A stretch of DNA of 64,000 bases, taken from Oscillospiraceae bacterium. GTDB taxonomy: Bacteria; Bacillota; Clostridia; Oscillospirales; Acutalibacteraceae. Location of the stretch: NCBI GenBank assembly GCA_015065425.1, contig SVQH01000011.1, forward strand, positions 1 through 64,000, read 5' to 3'. Positions 15,978 through 26,113 of the stretch are shown in pieces. Made by a program: the position numbers and the translations under genes. Under the pieces are notes generated by a model. The model was not told the origin of the DNA, did not search any database, and saw nothing but the letters and a program-made list of their open reading frames with translations. Within the stretch, counting starts at the first letter, position 1. Each line of letters begins with the position of its first letter.

Positions 15978-16207
15978 CAGAAAACTCCCTTGACGGAAAT
16001 CAGACTCAACTACTCACGAAACTCCGCCGGTTTAACATAAAATTTATCATACAGATAATAGTATAATAACACAAACAGGGAAGAATATCAACAAAAAATC
16101 TATATATACTTACCATATTAATAAATAAAATGTATAAATTTTTTTTATCATACGAAAACATATAAGCTCACCGTCGTTTTCAATTCGGTTATAAAGCAAG
16201 ACAAAAA

Positions 16208-16245
16208 TAACTGCAGACTCCATCAATACGACAGGTCTGCAGTTA
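16208..16245 (-). terminator. Terminator of the BMP transporter operon
   Basis: An 11-bp perfect stem (16208-16218 with 16235-16245) is followed on the minus strand by a T-rich tract, about 20 bp after the last permease gene. Confidence 0.85.
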
Positions 16246-16265
16246 AAAATCTTTGTATACTTTCG

Positions 16266-17252
16266 TCAGCGGTCTTCTCTGAAGTAAGAAATACCGAGAG
16301 AAGCAGGAGGCTGATTTTCTTTTTTATCTCTCATACTGATGATAATGAGAACAATGAGAGTTACTATATAAGGAGCCATTTTGAAGAGCTCCTGATCGCT
16401 CATTGAGAGATTGGGAATGTAATTATGAACAATAAACAGTGCACCGAAAAGTATTGAACCGATAACACTTACGTTGGGACGCCATACGGCAAATATAACA
16501 AGTGCTATGGCGAGCCATCCTCTGTCACCGAAGCCATCGTTTGACCATATACCCGTTGCATAATCCATTACATAATAAAGTCCGCCGAGTCCTGCTATCA
16601 TACTTCCTATGCAGGTTGAAGCATATTTATATTTTGACACATTGATACCTGCAGCATCAGCCGTTGCAGGATTTTCACCGACCGCTCTGAGGCTGAGCCC
16701 TACTCTTGTTTTCTTCAGAACAAATGAGGCAATTATTGCAATCACAATGGCGGCATAAGCAAGAAAACTGTATGACAGGAATATTTCACCGAATGCCCCG
16801 AGCTCATCTGCAAAAGGAAGTGTTTTGCTGAAAAATGCACTTGTTTTTGTAAGTGTTATGGAGGGCATATCCGTATCAACAAGCTTTATAAGCGAACCGC
16901 CGAAGAAATTTCCCACACCGACACCGAAGGTAGTAAGTGCAAGACCAGTAACATTCTGATTTACACGAAGGGTAACGGTAAGAAAACTATAAATAAGCCC
17001 CATAACAAGAGAGCCGAAAAGCGAAGCCAAAAGAGGAATCATTACCGCAAGAAAGCCGTTAAGAGACTGTCCTGCAGGAACAGACTGCTCATAAAAGAAG
17101 GCACCGATAACGCCTGAAATTCCGCCGACATACATAATACCGGGAATACCGAGATTAAGATGACCCGCCTTTTCAGTAATTATTTCTCCCGTAGAACCGA
17201 AAAGCAGAGGAATCCCCTGCATAACAGCACGGTGTATAAATGCAGCTATCAT
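16266..17252 (-). CDS. Nucleoside ABC transporter permease, second subunit
   Basis: The protein has 328 residues, about eight to ten membrane helices and the BPD_transp_2 signature (LSLRAVGENPATADAAGI). It is the NupQ/BmpC-type permease of BMP-dependent uptake systems, which import purine or pyrimidine nucleosides. It overlaps the preceding permease gene by 4 bp. It is the last gene of the operon. Substrate preference cannot be read from sequence; purine nucleosides are favoured by linkage to xpt. Confidence 0.9.
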   Translation of the reverse strand: MIAAFIHRAVMQGIPLLFGSTGEIITEKAGHLNLGIPGIMYVGGISGVIGAFFYEQSVPAGQSLNGFLAVMIPLLASLFGSLVMGLIYSFLTVTLRVNQNVTGLALTTFGVGVGNFFGGSLIKLVDTDMPSITLTKTSAFFSKTLPFADELGAFGEIFLSYSFLAYAAIVIAIIASFVLKKTRVGLSLRAVGENPATADAAGINVSKYKYASTCIGSMIAGLGGLYYVMDYATGIWSNDGFGDRGWLAIALVIFAVWRPNVSVIGSILFGALFIVHNYIPNLSMSDQELFKMAPYIVTLIVLIIISMRDKKENQPPASLGISYFREDR

Positions 17253-18355
17253 TTTTTGCCCTCCTTTTCACGAAATTTAATCTCATAATTAAGGAAGAAT
17301 TCACAACCGATTATAAAGAAAATAAGTATACCGGTAATTATTTCTGAGAAAGAGTTATTAAGTCCGCAGGAAGTAGATATTTGTATTGCCCCTCTTTCCA
17401 TAAAGACAATGAAAAATGAAGTAAGAACCATGTACAGAGGATTAAATTTTGCTAACCACGAAACCATGATGGCTGTGAAGCCTCTTCCCGCTATGGTATC
17501 ACGTGTAACCGTATGGTCAGCACCTGCCACAAGCAAGAAGCCTGCAACACCGCAGAGTGCACCTGAAATTATCATAGTTCTAATGATAACTTTTTTTACA
17601 TTGATACCTACATATCTTGCAGTATTCTGGCTTTCACCCACAACGCTTATTTCATAACCGTGTTTTGAATATTTGAGATATACATACATTCCCACGGTAA
17701 TTGCGGCAACGACAAGAATATTGAAAAGATAATTTTTTCCTCCGATGGCAGGAAGCCAGCCTTCCATGGTATTACCGTTTATGATACCGATTTTACCCGA
17801 ACCTTTAGGAACTGCCCATTCACCCGCAAAAAAGGAAACTATCTGTATTGCAATATAGTTCATCATCAATGTAAACAGTGTTTCGTTAGTGTTCCATTTT
17901 GCCTTAAAAAGTGCAGGGATAAGTGCCCAGAGTGCACCTGCTGCAACACTTGCAATGAACATTGTTATAAGAAGCAAGGGACCTGAAATGTAATCAACAA
18001 GCTTTATCATACAGGCTGCCGTTGCCATGGCACCGATAAGTGCCTGACCTTCAGCACCTATATTCCAGAATTTCATCTTGAATGCGGGAGTTACGGCAAG
18101 AGCAATACACAAAAGCATTGCAGTGTTCTGGAAAAGCACCCAGATTCTTCTGTTTGTACCTATTGCACCTTTTATAAGACTTGTAAAAACTTCAATGGGA
18201 TTTTCACCTGTAAGTACAACCGTAAGCACGGCTGAAAAGAAAAGTGCGATAACGATAGCACCGACTCTCACAAGCCAAGCCTTCCACCACACGACGGAAG
18301 CACGCTTTGTTATATGAAACAAAGGCTCATGCTGTTTTACTTCGCCTGACTTCAT
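17249..18355 (-). CDS. Nucleoside ABC transporter permease, first subunit
   Basis: The protein has 368 residues with about ten membrane helices after a cytoplasmic N-terminus of roughly 25 residues. It has the NupP-type signature (NIGAEGQALIGAMATA and YEISVVGESQNTARYVGI). It pairs with the permease at 16266 to form the channel. It starts one base after the ATPase stop and overlaps the next gene by 4 bp. Confidence 0.9.
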   Translation of the reverse strand: MKSGEVKQHEPLFHITKRASVVWWKAWLVRVGAIVIALFFSAVLTVVLTGENPIEVFTSLIKGAIGTNRRIWVLFQNTAMLLCIALAVTPAFKMKFWNIGAEGQALIGAMATAACMIKLVDYISGPLLLITMFIASVAAGALWALIPALFKAKWNTNETLFTLMMNYIAIQIVSFFAGEWAVPKGSGKIGIINGNTMEGWLPAIGGKNYLFNILVVAAITVGMYVYLKYSKHGYEISVVGESQNTARYVGINVKKVIIRTMIISGALCGVAGFLLVAGADHTVTRDTIAGRGFTAIMVSWLAKFNPLYMVLTSFFIVFMERGAIQISTSCGLNNSFSEIITGILIFFIIGCEFFLNYEIKFREKEGKK

Positions 18356-18356
18356 A

Positions 18357-19898
18357 TTATTCGCCCTCCTTTTCGCTGTGTGAAGATTTTGTCATAAGAA
18401 GTCCTATTTCTTCTTTTGTTGTATTTCTTGCATCGACTATACCTGAAACCGAACCTGAGCCGATGACAAGTATTCTGTCGCAGAGTTCTATAAGCACGTC
18501 AAGGTCTTCTCCGACAAAGATGACAGCAGTACCGTTTTTCTTCTGATCATTGAGAAGATTGTAAATAAGATAGGAAGAATTGATATCAAGACCTCTTACA
18601 GGATATGCCGCCATTAGAACTGTAGGTGAAGCAGAAATTTCTCTGCCGACAAGCACCTTCTGAACATTACCGCCAGAAAGCTGACGAACAGGTGTGGTAG
18701 CACCGGGAGTAACAACACCAAGGTCTTCAATTATATGCTGTGCAAGGTCCTTGGGAGCTTTTCTTTCAAGGAACATTGATTTACCCTTACGGTATGAACG
18801 GAGCATCATATTATCGATGATATCCATACTTCCCACAAGCCCCATTCCGAGTCTGTCTTCAGGAACAAAGGAAAGACGGACACCGAGTTCTCTTATCTGC
18901 AAGGGAGTTTTGTTTCTGAGATTTTCTTCATTTCCGGTCTTGGGGTCATGATATATTATGCTGCCCTCATTAAGACTCTGAAGACCTGCAATAGCTTCAA
19001 GAAGTTCTCTCTGACCTGAACCTGCAATGCCTGCAATGCCGAGAATCTCACCCGACTTAGCCGTAAAGCTTACATTATTGAGTACCTTTATACCTTCACG
19101 GTTGATACAGTTGACATCAGACACAACAAGTCTGTCTTCGGGATTCTGAGGTTCACTTCTGTCAATATTAAGAGAAATTTTTTCACCGACCATCATTTCG
19201 GTAAGTTCGGATTCGTTTGTTTGAGCCGTATTTACAGTACCTATATACTCACCTTTTCTGAGCACCGATACTCTGTCTGAAAGAGACAAAACTTCATGAA
19301 GCTTATGTGTAATGATAATTATTGCTTTTCCGTCATCACGCATTCTTCTTAAAATTGCAAAAAGCTTCTGTGTTTCCTGAGGAGTGAGAACAGCAGTAGG
19401 CTCATCAAGAATCAAAATGTCTGCACCTCTGTAAAGCACCTTGATAATTTCAACTGTCTGCTTTTCTGAAACTGACATTTCATGAATCTTTTTCATGGGA
19501 TCTATTTCAAAGCCGTATTTTTCACTGATAACCCTGACTTCATTTGCGGCGGCTTTAAGATTGAATTTACCTTTTTCATTAAGACCGAGAATGATATTTT
19601 CCGTAGCAGAAAAAACATCAACAAGTTTGAAATGCTGATGTATCATTCCTATTCTGTACTTGAATGCATCCTTAGGGGAACGGATGACAACCTCTTCACC
19701 GTCAATGAATATCTGACCGTGGTCGGGGAAATAAATACCTGATATCATGTTCATAAGAGTGGTCTTTCCGCTTCCGTTTTCACCGAGAATGGAAAGTATC
19801 TCACCGCGGTTTACGGTAAGATTTACATTCTTATTGGCCACAATACTGCCGAAGGTCTTTGTTATATTTTTCAGTTCAATAGCAGCTTTTGCTGACAC
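18357..19898 (-). CDS. Nucleoside ABC transporter ATP-binding protein
   Basis: The protein has 513 residues and tandem ABC domains, as in NupO/RbsA. The first domain has Walker A GENGSGKTT and Walker B ILILDEPTAVL. The second has a degenerate Walker A (GIAGSGQRELL) and signature RQLSGGNVQKVLVGRE. Asymmetric sites are usual in this family. It is coded between the BMP binding protein and the permeases. Confidence 0.93.
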   Translation of the reverse strand: MSAKAAIELKNITKTFGSIVANKNVNLTVNRGEILSILGENGSGKTTLMNMISGIYFPDHGQIFIDGEEVVIRSPKDAFKYRIGMIHQHFKLVDVFSATENIILGLNEKGKFNLKAAANEVRVISEKYGFEIDPMKKIHEMSVSEKQTVEIIKVLYRGADILILDEPTAVLTPQETQKLFAILRRMRDDGKAIIIITHKLHEVLSLSDRVSVLRKGEYIGTVNTAQTNESELTEMMVGEKISLNIDRSEPQNPEDRLVVSDVNCINREGIKVLNNVSFTAKSGEILGIAGIAGSGQRELLEAIAGLQSLNEGSIIYHDPKTGNEENLRNKTPLQIRELGVRLSFVPEDRLGMGLVGSMDIIDNMMLRSYRKGKSMFLERKAPKDLAQHIIEDLGVVTPGATTPVRQLSGGNVQKVLVGREISASPTVLMAAYPVRGLDINSSYLIYNLLNDQKKNGTAVIFVGEDLDVLIELCDRILVIGSGSVSGIVDARNTTKEEIGLLMTKSSHSEKEGE

Positions 19899-20000
19899 TT
19901 GCCTTCCTCCTCTTGCTGAGTACTTAAAAAATAAGGCACTCGGGATACCGTATTTTTTAATTATTCAGAAAAAATATATTTTCCTTAATAAAGAAATCAC

Positions 20001-20030
20001 AGGCGGAGCAGATAAGTGCTCCGCCTTTTT
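20001..20030. terminator. Intra-operon hairpin after the BMP binding-protein gene
   Basis: A 10-bp stem (20001-20010 with 20017-20026) lies between the binding-protein gene and the ATPase gene. On the transcribed minus strand the tail is only partly U-rich. It probably reduces or processes readthrough so that the binding protein is made in excess. Confidence 0.55.
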
Positions 20031-20046
20031 CATCGGGATACCGTTA

Positions 20047-21303
20047 TCAGAACTTTTCGTTAAGAAGAGTAATACCGTCGATTCTGAGATCGAAGTAAGG
20101 AGCTGAACGGTATTCGGATTCGTGGAAGTAACCGTCAGCAATAGCTTCTGTATCAGCAGTGTAGTCAGCATCTGTGTCAACGTCAGCCATGTATGTTGTG
20201 AGAGTTTCGCCATTCATTGTGAATGTAGCTGTATCAAATACCTTAAGAGTACCGTCAAGGAACTTAGCCTTTGCATCGTCAATAGCCTTCTGAGTGCCTT
20301 CTGCAGCAGCAGCTTCGTTTACATCTGTAAGAACTACAGAGCCTTCCTTGATACCGCCGCACCAGTCAGCAGCGATTTCTGTGCCGCCTGCAACACATTC
20401 AAGAATGTATGTGAAGTAGGGAGCCCAGTTAATTCTGGAAGAAACGATGAAGGTGTTGGGACAAGCAGCGATAGTGCTTCCGTTGTAGGAAACATTGGGT
20501 ACGCCTTCTGCTTCACAAGCTGTGGGAGCACCCATGGAGTCAGCATGCTGGCTGATAAGAACACAATCCTTGCTCATAAGTGTAACAGCAGCTTCCTTTT
20601 CAGCCTGCTCGTCATACCATGAACCTGTGAACTGAACATCCATAGTAACTGTGGGGCATACGCTCTTTGCACCAAGATAGAAAGATGAATAACCGGAGAT
20701 AACTTCCGCATAAGTGAAAGCACCTACATAACCCATCTTAGCCTGGTCAGCTGTGATTTCGCCTGCAGCGATCATTTCGTTGAGCTTCATACCTGCAGCA
20801 ATACCTGCAAGATATCTGCCTTCATAAATGGAAGCAAAAGCATTATGATAGTTGCTGAGGCCTTCTGTGTGAGCCTTTGTACCTGTAGCGTGGCAGAACT
20901 GAACATCGGGATATTCCTTTGCAGCCTGAATCATGAAATCTTCGTGACCGAAGGAGTCAGCAAAGATGATGTCACAGCCGTCTTCTGCAAGGTCACAAGC
21001 TGTATCATAGCAAGCGCTGGATTCAGCAATGTTGGAATACATAACAACCTGGTCCTCTGTAAGACCGAGAGCTGATGTAGCTTCCTTAGCAGCATCAATG
21101 AAGTTCTTGTCATAGGTTGAGTTTTCGTCGTGAAGGAAAATGAATCCGATCTTGATGTCTGAGAAATCAAGAGCTGTGCCTTCACCTGCAGTTGTTGTCT
21201 CGTCATTTGCAGCAGTTGTTTCTTCATTGCCGCCGCAAGCAGCAAATGCAACGACCATTGAAAGAGCGAGAACGAGTGCGAGTACTTTGAATACTTTTTT
21301 CAC
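20047..21303 (-). CDS. BMP family nucleoside-binding lipoprotein
   Basis: The protein has 418 residues. The GTG at 21303 is the start because GGAGGA lies seven bases before it and the signal peptide begins there. The lipobox is AFAACGG, followed by a Thr/Glu-rich linker. The mature domain has the BMP/PnrA-type fold (DIKIGFIFLHDENSTYDKNF, CDIIFADSFGHEDFM). It captures nucleosides outside the membrane for the ABC transporter downstream. It starts 31 bp after xpt. Confidence 0.93.
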   Translation of the reverse strand: MKKVFKVLALVLALSMVVAFAACGGNEETTAANDETTTAGEGTALDFSDIKIGFIFLHDENSTYDKNFIDAAKEATSALGLTEDQVVMYSNIAESSACYDTACDLAEDGCDIIFADSFGHEDFMIQAAKEYPDVQFCHATGTKAHTEGLSNYHNAFASIYEGRYLAGIAAGMKLNEMIAAGEITADQAKMGYVGAFTYAEVISGYSSFYLGAKSVCPTVTMDVQFTGSWYDEQAEKEAAVTLMSKDCVLISQHADSMGAPTACEAEGVPNVSYNGSTIAACPNTFIVSSRINWAPYFTYILECVAGGTEIAADWCGGIKEGSVVLTDVNEAAAAEGTQKAIDDAKAKFLDGTLKVFDTATFTMNGETLTTYMADVDTDADYTADTEAIADGYFHESEYRSAPYFDLRIDGITLLNEKF

Positions 21304-21334
21304 TTTGGGTTCCTCCAATATTTTTTATTCTTAA

Positions 21335-21913
21335 TCAATCGTCTTCTCTGAACATAATGGAATCATCAGTCATTGAGTCAACGATTGCTAAAGACTTGAG
21401 TTTTACTCCAAGCTCACGAAGATTTTTTCCGCCGTCCTGAAAGCCTTTTTCTATGGCAATTCCCACACCCTTAAGGTTTGCCCCTGCATCCTCAACTATT
21501 TTCTTAAGACCGAGTGCAGCCTGTCCGTTGGCAAGGAAATCGTCAATTATAAGCACATTGTCGCCTTCATTAAGATACTTTTTTGAAACAAAAACTGTAT
21601 AGCTTGTACCCTTTGTAAATGAAAAGACCTCAGCCGTATAGCAATCGGTACCGACATTTTTGTGATGACCTTTTTTGGCAAACACAACAGGCACATGAAA
21701 ATACTGAGCCGCAAAACATGCTATGGCAATACCCGATGCCTCAACAGTGAGGATTCTGGTAATTTTATCTGATTCAAAAAGTCTGTAAAACTCTTTTCCG
21801 AGTTCATTGAGAAGTTCAACATCAAGCTGATGATTGAGGAAGCTGTCAACTTTAAGAATATTTCCGGAAAGCACTGTTCCGCAGGAAAGAATCTTCTCTT
21901 CAAGCAATTTCAT
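21335..21913 (-). CDS. xpt: Xanthine phosphoribosyltransferase
   Basis: The protein has 192 residues. It converts xanthine plus PRPP to XMP. The PRPP loop reads VLIIDDFLANGQAALGL, and TVEASGIA plus the flexible loop KKGHHKN match Xpt. It is the first gene of the transporter operon, so uptake and salvage are coupled. The leader is only about 30 nt and has no purine riboswitch, unlike B. subtilis xpt. Confidence 0.94.
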   Translation of the reverse strand: MKLLEEKILSCGTVLSGNILKVDSFLNHQLDVELLNELGKEFYRLFESDKITRILTVEASGIAIACFAAQYFHVPVVFAKKGHHKNVGTDCYTAEVFSFTKGTSYTVFVSKKYLNEGDNVLIIDDFLANGQAALGLKKIVEDAGANLKGVGIAIEKGFQDGGKNLRELGVKLKSLAIVDSMTDDSIMFREDD

Positions 21914-21948
21914 CGTAAATTTCCTCCTTTCATCATAAAGCCATGATA

Positions 21949-21977
21949 AGTATACAGCATCAACAGAACAAAATCAA
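21949..21977 (-). promoter_or_regulatory. xpt-BMP operon promoter
   Basis: -35 TTGATT (21972-21977), a 17-bp spacer and -10 TATACT (21949-21954) on the minus strand. Confidence 0.65.
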
Positions 21978-22219
21978 GAAAATTTATATACTTTTTTAAG
22001 GAAGTTTTAACTTTTCTGCATTTTTGACAGTTTTAATGCCTTCAGCAGTCGATTAAAACAACAAATAAGTCAAATTTGCAGGCAAAACGAGACCGTAATA
22101 ATTTATAAAAATAATATATTCTTGTTTATTAACCAAATAAATGTGTGACAAGTTATATAACAGAAATTTATTACAAAATTATTAAGAAAATATTGTTAAA
22201 AAATACAATTATTATAGTG
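21978..22219. other. AT-rich divergent intergenic region
   Basis: About 240 bp lie between the xpt promoter and the promoter of the dockerin-like gene. No open frame, conserved riboswitch core or strong hairpin is seen. Confidence 0.5.
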
Positions 22220-22277
22220 TTGACATTCCAATGGGGGTAATTTAAAATAGACGTATAATCTGTCGGAATGTCCGACA
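22220..22277 (+). promoter_or_regulatory. Promoter and palindrome of the dockerin-like gene
   Basis: TTGACA (22220-22225), a 17-bp spacer and TAAAAT (22243-22248). Just after the expected start site a perfect inverted repeat, TGTCGGA-ATG-TCCGACA, fills 22261-22277. It could be an operator or a 5' mRNA-stabilising hairpin. Confidence 0.65.
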
Positions 22278-22309
22278 ACGGTTATAAATTCTTGAAAGGA
22301 TGTTTTGTA

Positions 22310-24466
22310 ATGAAAAAAGCAAACAAAATCATCAGCATCATTCTCGCTGCTGTTATGGCATTATCCTGCTTACCCGTTCTTGCTTCTGCAAGTGCCGTAA
22401 ACGACAGCGTTAAAACAGTCGATGCACTTATCCAGCCGAACAATCTCGGCAACCTTGTTGAATGGCTTCTCAAGAACCTCAACACAAGAAAAGAAGAATT
22501 AGTTCCCTCAGTTCTTCGCATAGCATTCTTATTCATTGAAGATGAAAGTCTTGTTATAGACTATCTTCGCGGTGACGTAGACGGAGACAGCTCTGTTTCT
22601 TCAGCTGATGCAAGACTTGCACTCAGAAACTCTGTTGGTCTTGAAAAGTTCACAGAAGATATGACAAAGGCCGCAGATATAGACGGTGCCGGCATTTCAT
22701 CCTCCGATGCTCGTCTTATTCTCCGTGCTTCCGTTGGTCTTGAAGACCTCATGGCAGGTGTTCTTGCAAAAAGTCAGATTATGACTTCTGAAGCCGAAAA
22801 GCTCGCAACAGTTCTTGTTAATTGGCTCAATGCAAATCTTCCCACCTGGACTGCAGATGTTTATAAAGAAGACATCGTAAAAACAATCCTTAATATTGTT
22901 GATATTGATCTCAAATCTGTTGACGGTATAGTAAACTCACTTTACACCCTTGCAACAATGTCCGGTCTCGGTGATATTTCAAACCTTAAAGAAGATGCTC
23001 TTATCTATAAAAAAGGCGGTTTTATGCAGAAGGATACAGTCGCTACTGTAGCCAACAGCGGTAGTCTCAACATAGTTTACAGACTTCTTCAGTTCCTCAG
23101 TGATAACACAAGTCTCTTCAAATCCGTTATCAACGGAAATGTAAAGCTCGGTCTTCTCTCAGTTCTCAACGGAACAATCAATGACCTTATTAAAGATTAT
23201 ATCAGCTATGATGCAATAAAGGAAATGCTCATTGATGCACTTGAGCTGAATCCTGATACTTACAGAAGCTATACTGCTGATGAACTCGTAGCAGTTGCTT
23301 TCCTTAAGCTTCTCACAGGCAATGAAAATATTTCCAAGACCGAAGCTTCCAATGTTATGAACCTTACAATCTACGGTTTACTTGAAACTTATGCAGGCGA
23401 CATTTATGCAAACCTTCTTCTTGACCTCATCAACAACGATGCCAAGGATGCTCTTAAGGATCTTGCAAATAAGGATACAACAGGTACAATCGCAGAGGTT
23501 ATCAATCTCAACTATGAATTCAAGGCAGATACATTTGATGCTTACCTCGGTGCAGGCAAGGGTAACATGGTAGCTCAGCTCAACAACCTTGTTATCACTC
23601 TTCTTGAAATTATCCTCAATGAAGATGCATTCTCAGCTCTTGCACTTGAAGAAGGCGACAATTCAAAGCTTAACGGCAACCTCACAAAGACATTCCGTTA
23701 TGTTCTTCCTCTCATTAAAGACATCCCCGACCTTGGCGTTGACCTTTCAGGCTTCACTGCTGACAAGGTAAAGAATATGGACGCTGAAGAAATGGCAGTG
23801 GCAGTTCTTAAGCTCTTCTTTGAAGGTTGGTTCAAGAACGAAGACATGGCTGAAGTAAACAAAGCAAAGACTCTCGAACAGCTTGCTGTTCTTGCTGCAA
23901 AGTATGCAGTAACTTATGATGAATGGGTTCCCATGACCATTACAGCAGCTGCAAAGGCAACTAAGGTTGAATCTTTCAGCGATGCAGCATGTCTCGACCT
24001 CATTTTTGAAATCGGCATGGAAACAGCAGCAAAGGCTCTTGCGTATAACAGCGATACAACATATTATGAGCTTCCCAAGGATACAAGCAAGTGGACAGGC
24101 GAAGATTATCTTGATGATATCGTTGACTGGGCTCTCAACTTTGCGGATGGTCTCCCCGTTGCAGCTGACAAGCTTTCAACCGAAAGACACAAGATTGACG
24201 GCAACGGCGGTTTCTATAAGCTCAATGTAGTTCTCAATTCTCTCATTGACCTTTCCTTCATTTCAGGCTGCGGAAACAAGGATTTCGCTCTTGATATTGA
24301 AACAATGCTTATGGATAAGTTCCTCGGAAACCTTCTCAACTTCGATATTGAAGCTTCCGTAGCTATCCTTGCAGAAAACGAAGATTCTTCACTCTTCAAT
24401 AAGAAGGTCAACGAAGCAGCTATTGATCTTGTTGACGATCTTCTCACAGGTCTTTTGGAAAAATAA
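22310..24466 (+). CDS. Secreted helical protein with N-terminal dockerin-like repeats
   Basis: The protein has 718 residues. The start at 22310 follows GAAAGGATG. The signal peptide ends at about residue 29 (LPVLASASA). A dockerin-I-like pair covers about 88-147. The first loop is complete (GDVDGDSSVSSADARLAL). The second (ADIDGAGISSSDARLIL) is one residue short in the calcium loop. The remaining 570 residues are helical, rich in Leu/Asn/Asp, with no recognised catalytic domain. Dockerins normally dock to cohesins and usually lie at the C-terminus. The strong promoter and terminator suggest a monocistronic, well-expressed surface or secreted protein. Its role is unknown. Confidence 0.8.
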   Translation: MKKANKIISIILAAVMALSCLPVLASASAVNDSVKTVDALIQPNNLGNLVEWLLKNLNTRKEELVPSVLRIAFLFIEDESLVIDYLRGDVDGDSSVSSADARLALRNSVGLEKFTEDMTKAADIDGAGISSSDARLILRASVGLEDLMAGVLAKSQIMTSEAEKLATVLVNWLNANLPTWTADVYKEDIVKTILNIVDIDLKSVDGIVNSLYTLATMSGLGDISNLKEDALIYKKGGFMQKDTVATVANSGSLNIVYRLLQFLSDNTSLFKSVINGNVKLGLLSVLNGTINDLIKDYISYDAIKEMLIDALELNPDTYRSYTADELVAVAFLKLLTGNENISKTEASNVMNLTIYGLLETYAGDIYANLLLDLINNDAKDALKDLANKDTTGTIAEVINLNYEFKADTFDAYLGAGKGNMVAQLNNLVITLLEIILNEDAFSALALEEGDNSKLNGNLTKTFRYVLPLIKDIPDLGVDLSGFTADKVKNMDAEEMAVAVLKLFFEGWFKNEDMAEVNKAKTLEQLAVLAAKYAVTYDEWVPMTITAAAKATKVESFSDAACLDLIFEIGMETAAKALAYNSDTTYYELPKDTSKWTGEDYLDDIVDWALNFADGLPVAADKLSTERHKIDGNGGFYKLNVVLNSLIDLSFISGCGNKDFALDIETMLMDKFLGNLLNFDIEASVAILAENEDSSLFNKKVNEAAIDLVDDLLTGLLEK

Positions 24467-24486
24467 AATCTGATGTATAATCAGTT

Positions 24487-24520
24487 CAGGGCAGCGGAAA
24501 AAACCGTTGCCCTGTTTTTT
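24487..24520 (+). terminator. Terminator of the dockerin-like gene
   Basis: An 11-bp stem (24487-24497 with 24504-24514, one G-U) with an A-rich loop is followed by a T6 tract. Confidence 0.9.
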
Positions 24521-24581
24521 GTTTTACATTAAATCAGGATATTATAATTAATTATGTACCCTGTTTCATTATATAAAAGAC

Positions 24582-24620
24582 AAAGAAGCCACAGGGAAAA
24601 TTTATTCCTATGGCTTCTTT
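24582..24620 (-). terminator. Terminator of proS
   Basis: A stem pairing 24582-24595 with 24607-24620, with one mismatch, has a T-rich tail on the minus strand. It converges with the preceding plus-strand terminator. Confidence 0.8.
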
Positions 24621-24654
24621 GCTTATTTGCAGTTATATAAAGAGGATTTCAGAA

Positions 24655-26094
24655 TTAATATGCATTGCCCCATACAACCATGTTTACTGCCTTTTTACCG
24701 CAGCATACGCAGGTGTCTGAAAGATTTTCCTGTTCAAAGGGAATACATCTTGACCCCACACCTGTGAGTTCTTTAACTTTGTCTTCGCACTCTTCGTCGC
24801 CGCACCACATTGCTTTTACAAAGCCGTCACCGTTTGCTGCAAGTGCTTTTTTGATTTCATCAATGGATGTACATCTGTAGGTCTTCTTTTCAATGTTATC
24901 AAGTGCCTTATTGTAAAGAGCAGCTCCGAGTTCATCAAGAAGTCTTGTAATTTCCTCTTCAAGATTATCAAGAGAAACAAAATACTTCTCTCTGTTGTCA
25001 CGGCGGACAAGTACGCACTGATTGTTTTCAATATCCTTGGGACCGATTTCAAGACGAAGAGGTACACCCTTCATTTCATACTCAGCGAACTTCCATCCTG
25101 CAGAATTGTCAGTATTATCACATTTAACTCTGAACTGAGAAGCAAGACGGGCTCTGAGCTCCTCTGCCTTTTCTTTTACACCGGGCTTATGAGCGGCAAT
25201 GGGGATAATTACAACCTGAGTAGGAGCAACCTTCGGGGGCAGCACGAGTCCGTTATTGTCACCGTGGGACATAATGATAGCACCGATAAGTCTTGTTGTT
25301 GTGCCCCATGAAGTCTGATGAACGTACTGCTGTTTATTGTCCTTATCGGTGTAGGTCATGTTGAAAGCCCTTGCAAAACCGTCACCGAAATAATGCGATG
25401 TACCTGCCTGAAGTGCTTTACCGTCATGCATAAGTGCTTCGATAGCATAAGTAGCCTCAGCACCTGCAAACTTGTCACTTTCGGTCTTTTTTCCTTTGAC
25501 TACAGGCATATTAAGTACATCCTTGCAGAAATCAGCATAGATGTTAAGCATACGCTCTGTCTCTTCTATTGCCTCCTCGGCAGTAGCGTGAACGGTATGA
25601 CCCTCCTGCCAGAGGAATTCTCTTGAACGAAGGAAAGGTCTTGTAGTCTTCTCCCATCTTACAACATTACACCACTGATTGTAGAGCTTGGGAAGGTCTC
25701 TGTATGACTGAACAATGTTTGCATAATGCTCACAGAAAAGAGTTTCAGAAGTGGGTCTTACACAAAGGCGTTCCTGAAGAGGTTCACTTCCTCCGTGAGT
25801 TACCCAAGCAACCTCGGGAGCGAAGCCCTCAACATGATCCTTTTCCTTCTGAAGCAGTGATTCGGGGATAAACAAGGGCATATAAATATTTTCATGCCCT
25901 GTTTCCTTGAATTTTTCATCCATCTGCTTCTGAAGAAGCTCCCATATTGCATAGCCGTAAGGACGGATGATCATACAGCCTTTTACACTTGAATAATCTA
26001 TAAGGTCAGCCTTTTTAACGACATCGGTATACCATTTACCGAAATCTTCTTCCATTGCGGTTATGGCTTCGACCATTTTTTTGTTATCTGCCAT
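24655..26094 (-). CDS. proS: Prolyl-tRNA synthetase, archaeal/eukaryotic-like type
   Basis: The protein has 479 residues. It attaches proline to tRNA-Pro. It is the short ProRS form without the INS editing insert: class II motif 2 is [17 protein letters not shown], motif 3 is [16 protein letters not shown], an anticodon-binding domain follows, and the C-terminus has the zinc Cys cluster ending [14 protein letters not shown] precedes the start. No T-box is upstream; the gene follows the HAD gene by 19 bp. Confidence 0.96.
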   Translation of the reverse strand: MADNKKMVEAITAMEEDFGKWYTDVVKKADLIDYSSVKGCMIIRPYGYAIWELLQKQMDEKFKETGHENIYMPLFIPESLLQKEKDHVEGFAPEVAWVTHGGSEPLQERLCVRPTSETLFCEHYANIVQSYRDLPKLYNQWCNVVRWEKTTRPFLRSREFLWQEGHTVHATAEEAIEETERMLNIYADFCKDVLNMPVVKGKKTESDKFAGAEATYAIEALMHDGKALQAGTSHYFGDGFARAFNMTYTDKDNKQQYVHQTSWGTTTRLIGAIIMSHGDNNGLVLPPKVAPTQVVIIPIAAHKPGVKEKAEELRARLASQFRVKCDNTDNSAGWKFAEYEMKGVPLRLEIGPKDIENNQCVLVRRDNREKYFVSLDNLEEEITRLLDELGAALYNKALDNIEKKTYRCTSIDEIKKALAANGDGFVKAMWCGDEECEDKVKELTGVGSRCIPFEQENLSDTCVCCGKKAVNMVVWGNAY

Positions 26095-26113
26095 AAATAA
26101 TATCCTTTCAAAT

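Noticed and set aside
19940..20044. 12-bp direct repeat TCGGGATACCGT at 19940 and 20033
   Set aside because: Short and non-palindromic, in a small intra-operon gap; likely chance or a small local duplication with no supporting signal.
21914..21948. Purine riboswitch upstream of xpt
   Set aside because: The promoter leaves only about 30 nt of leader, and the conserved aptamer segments are absent on the minus strand.
26095..26113. T-box before proS
   Set aside because: Only 19 bp separate proS from the upstream gene, with no T-box sequence and no terminator.
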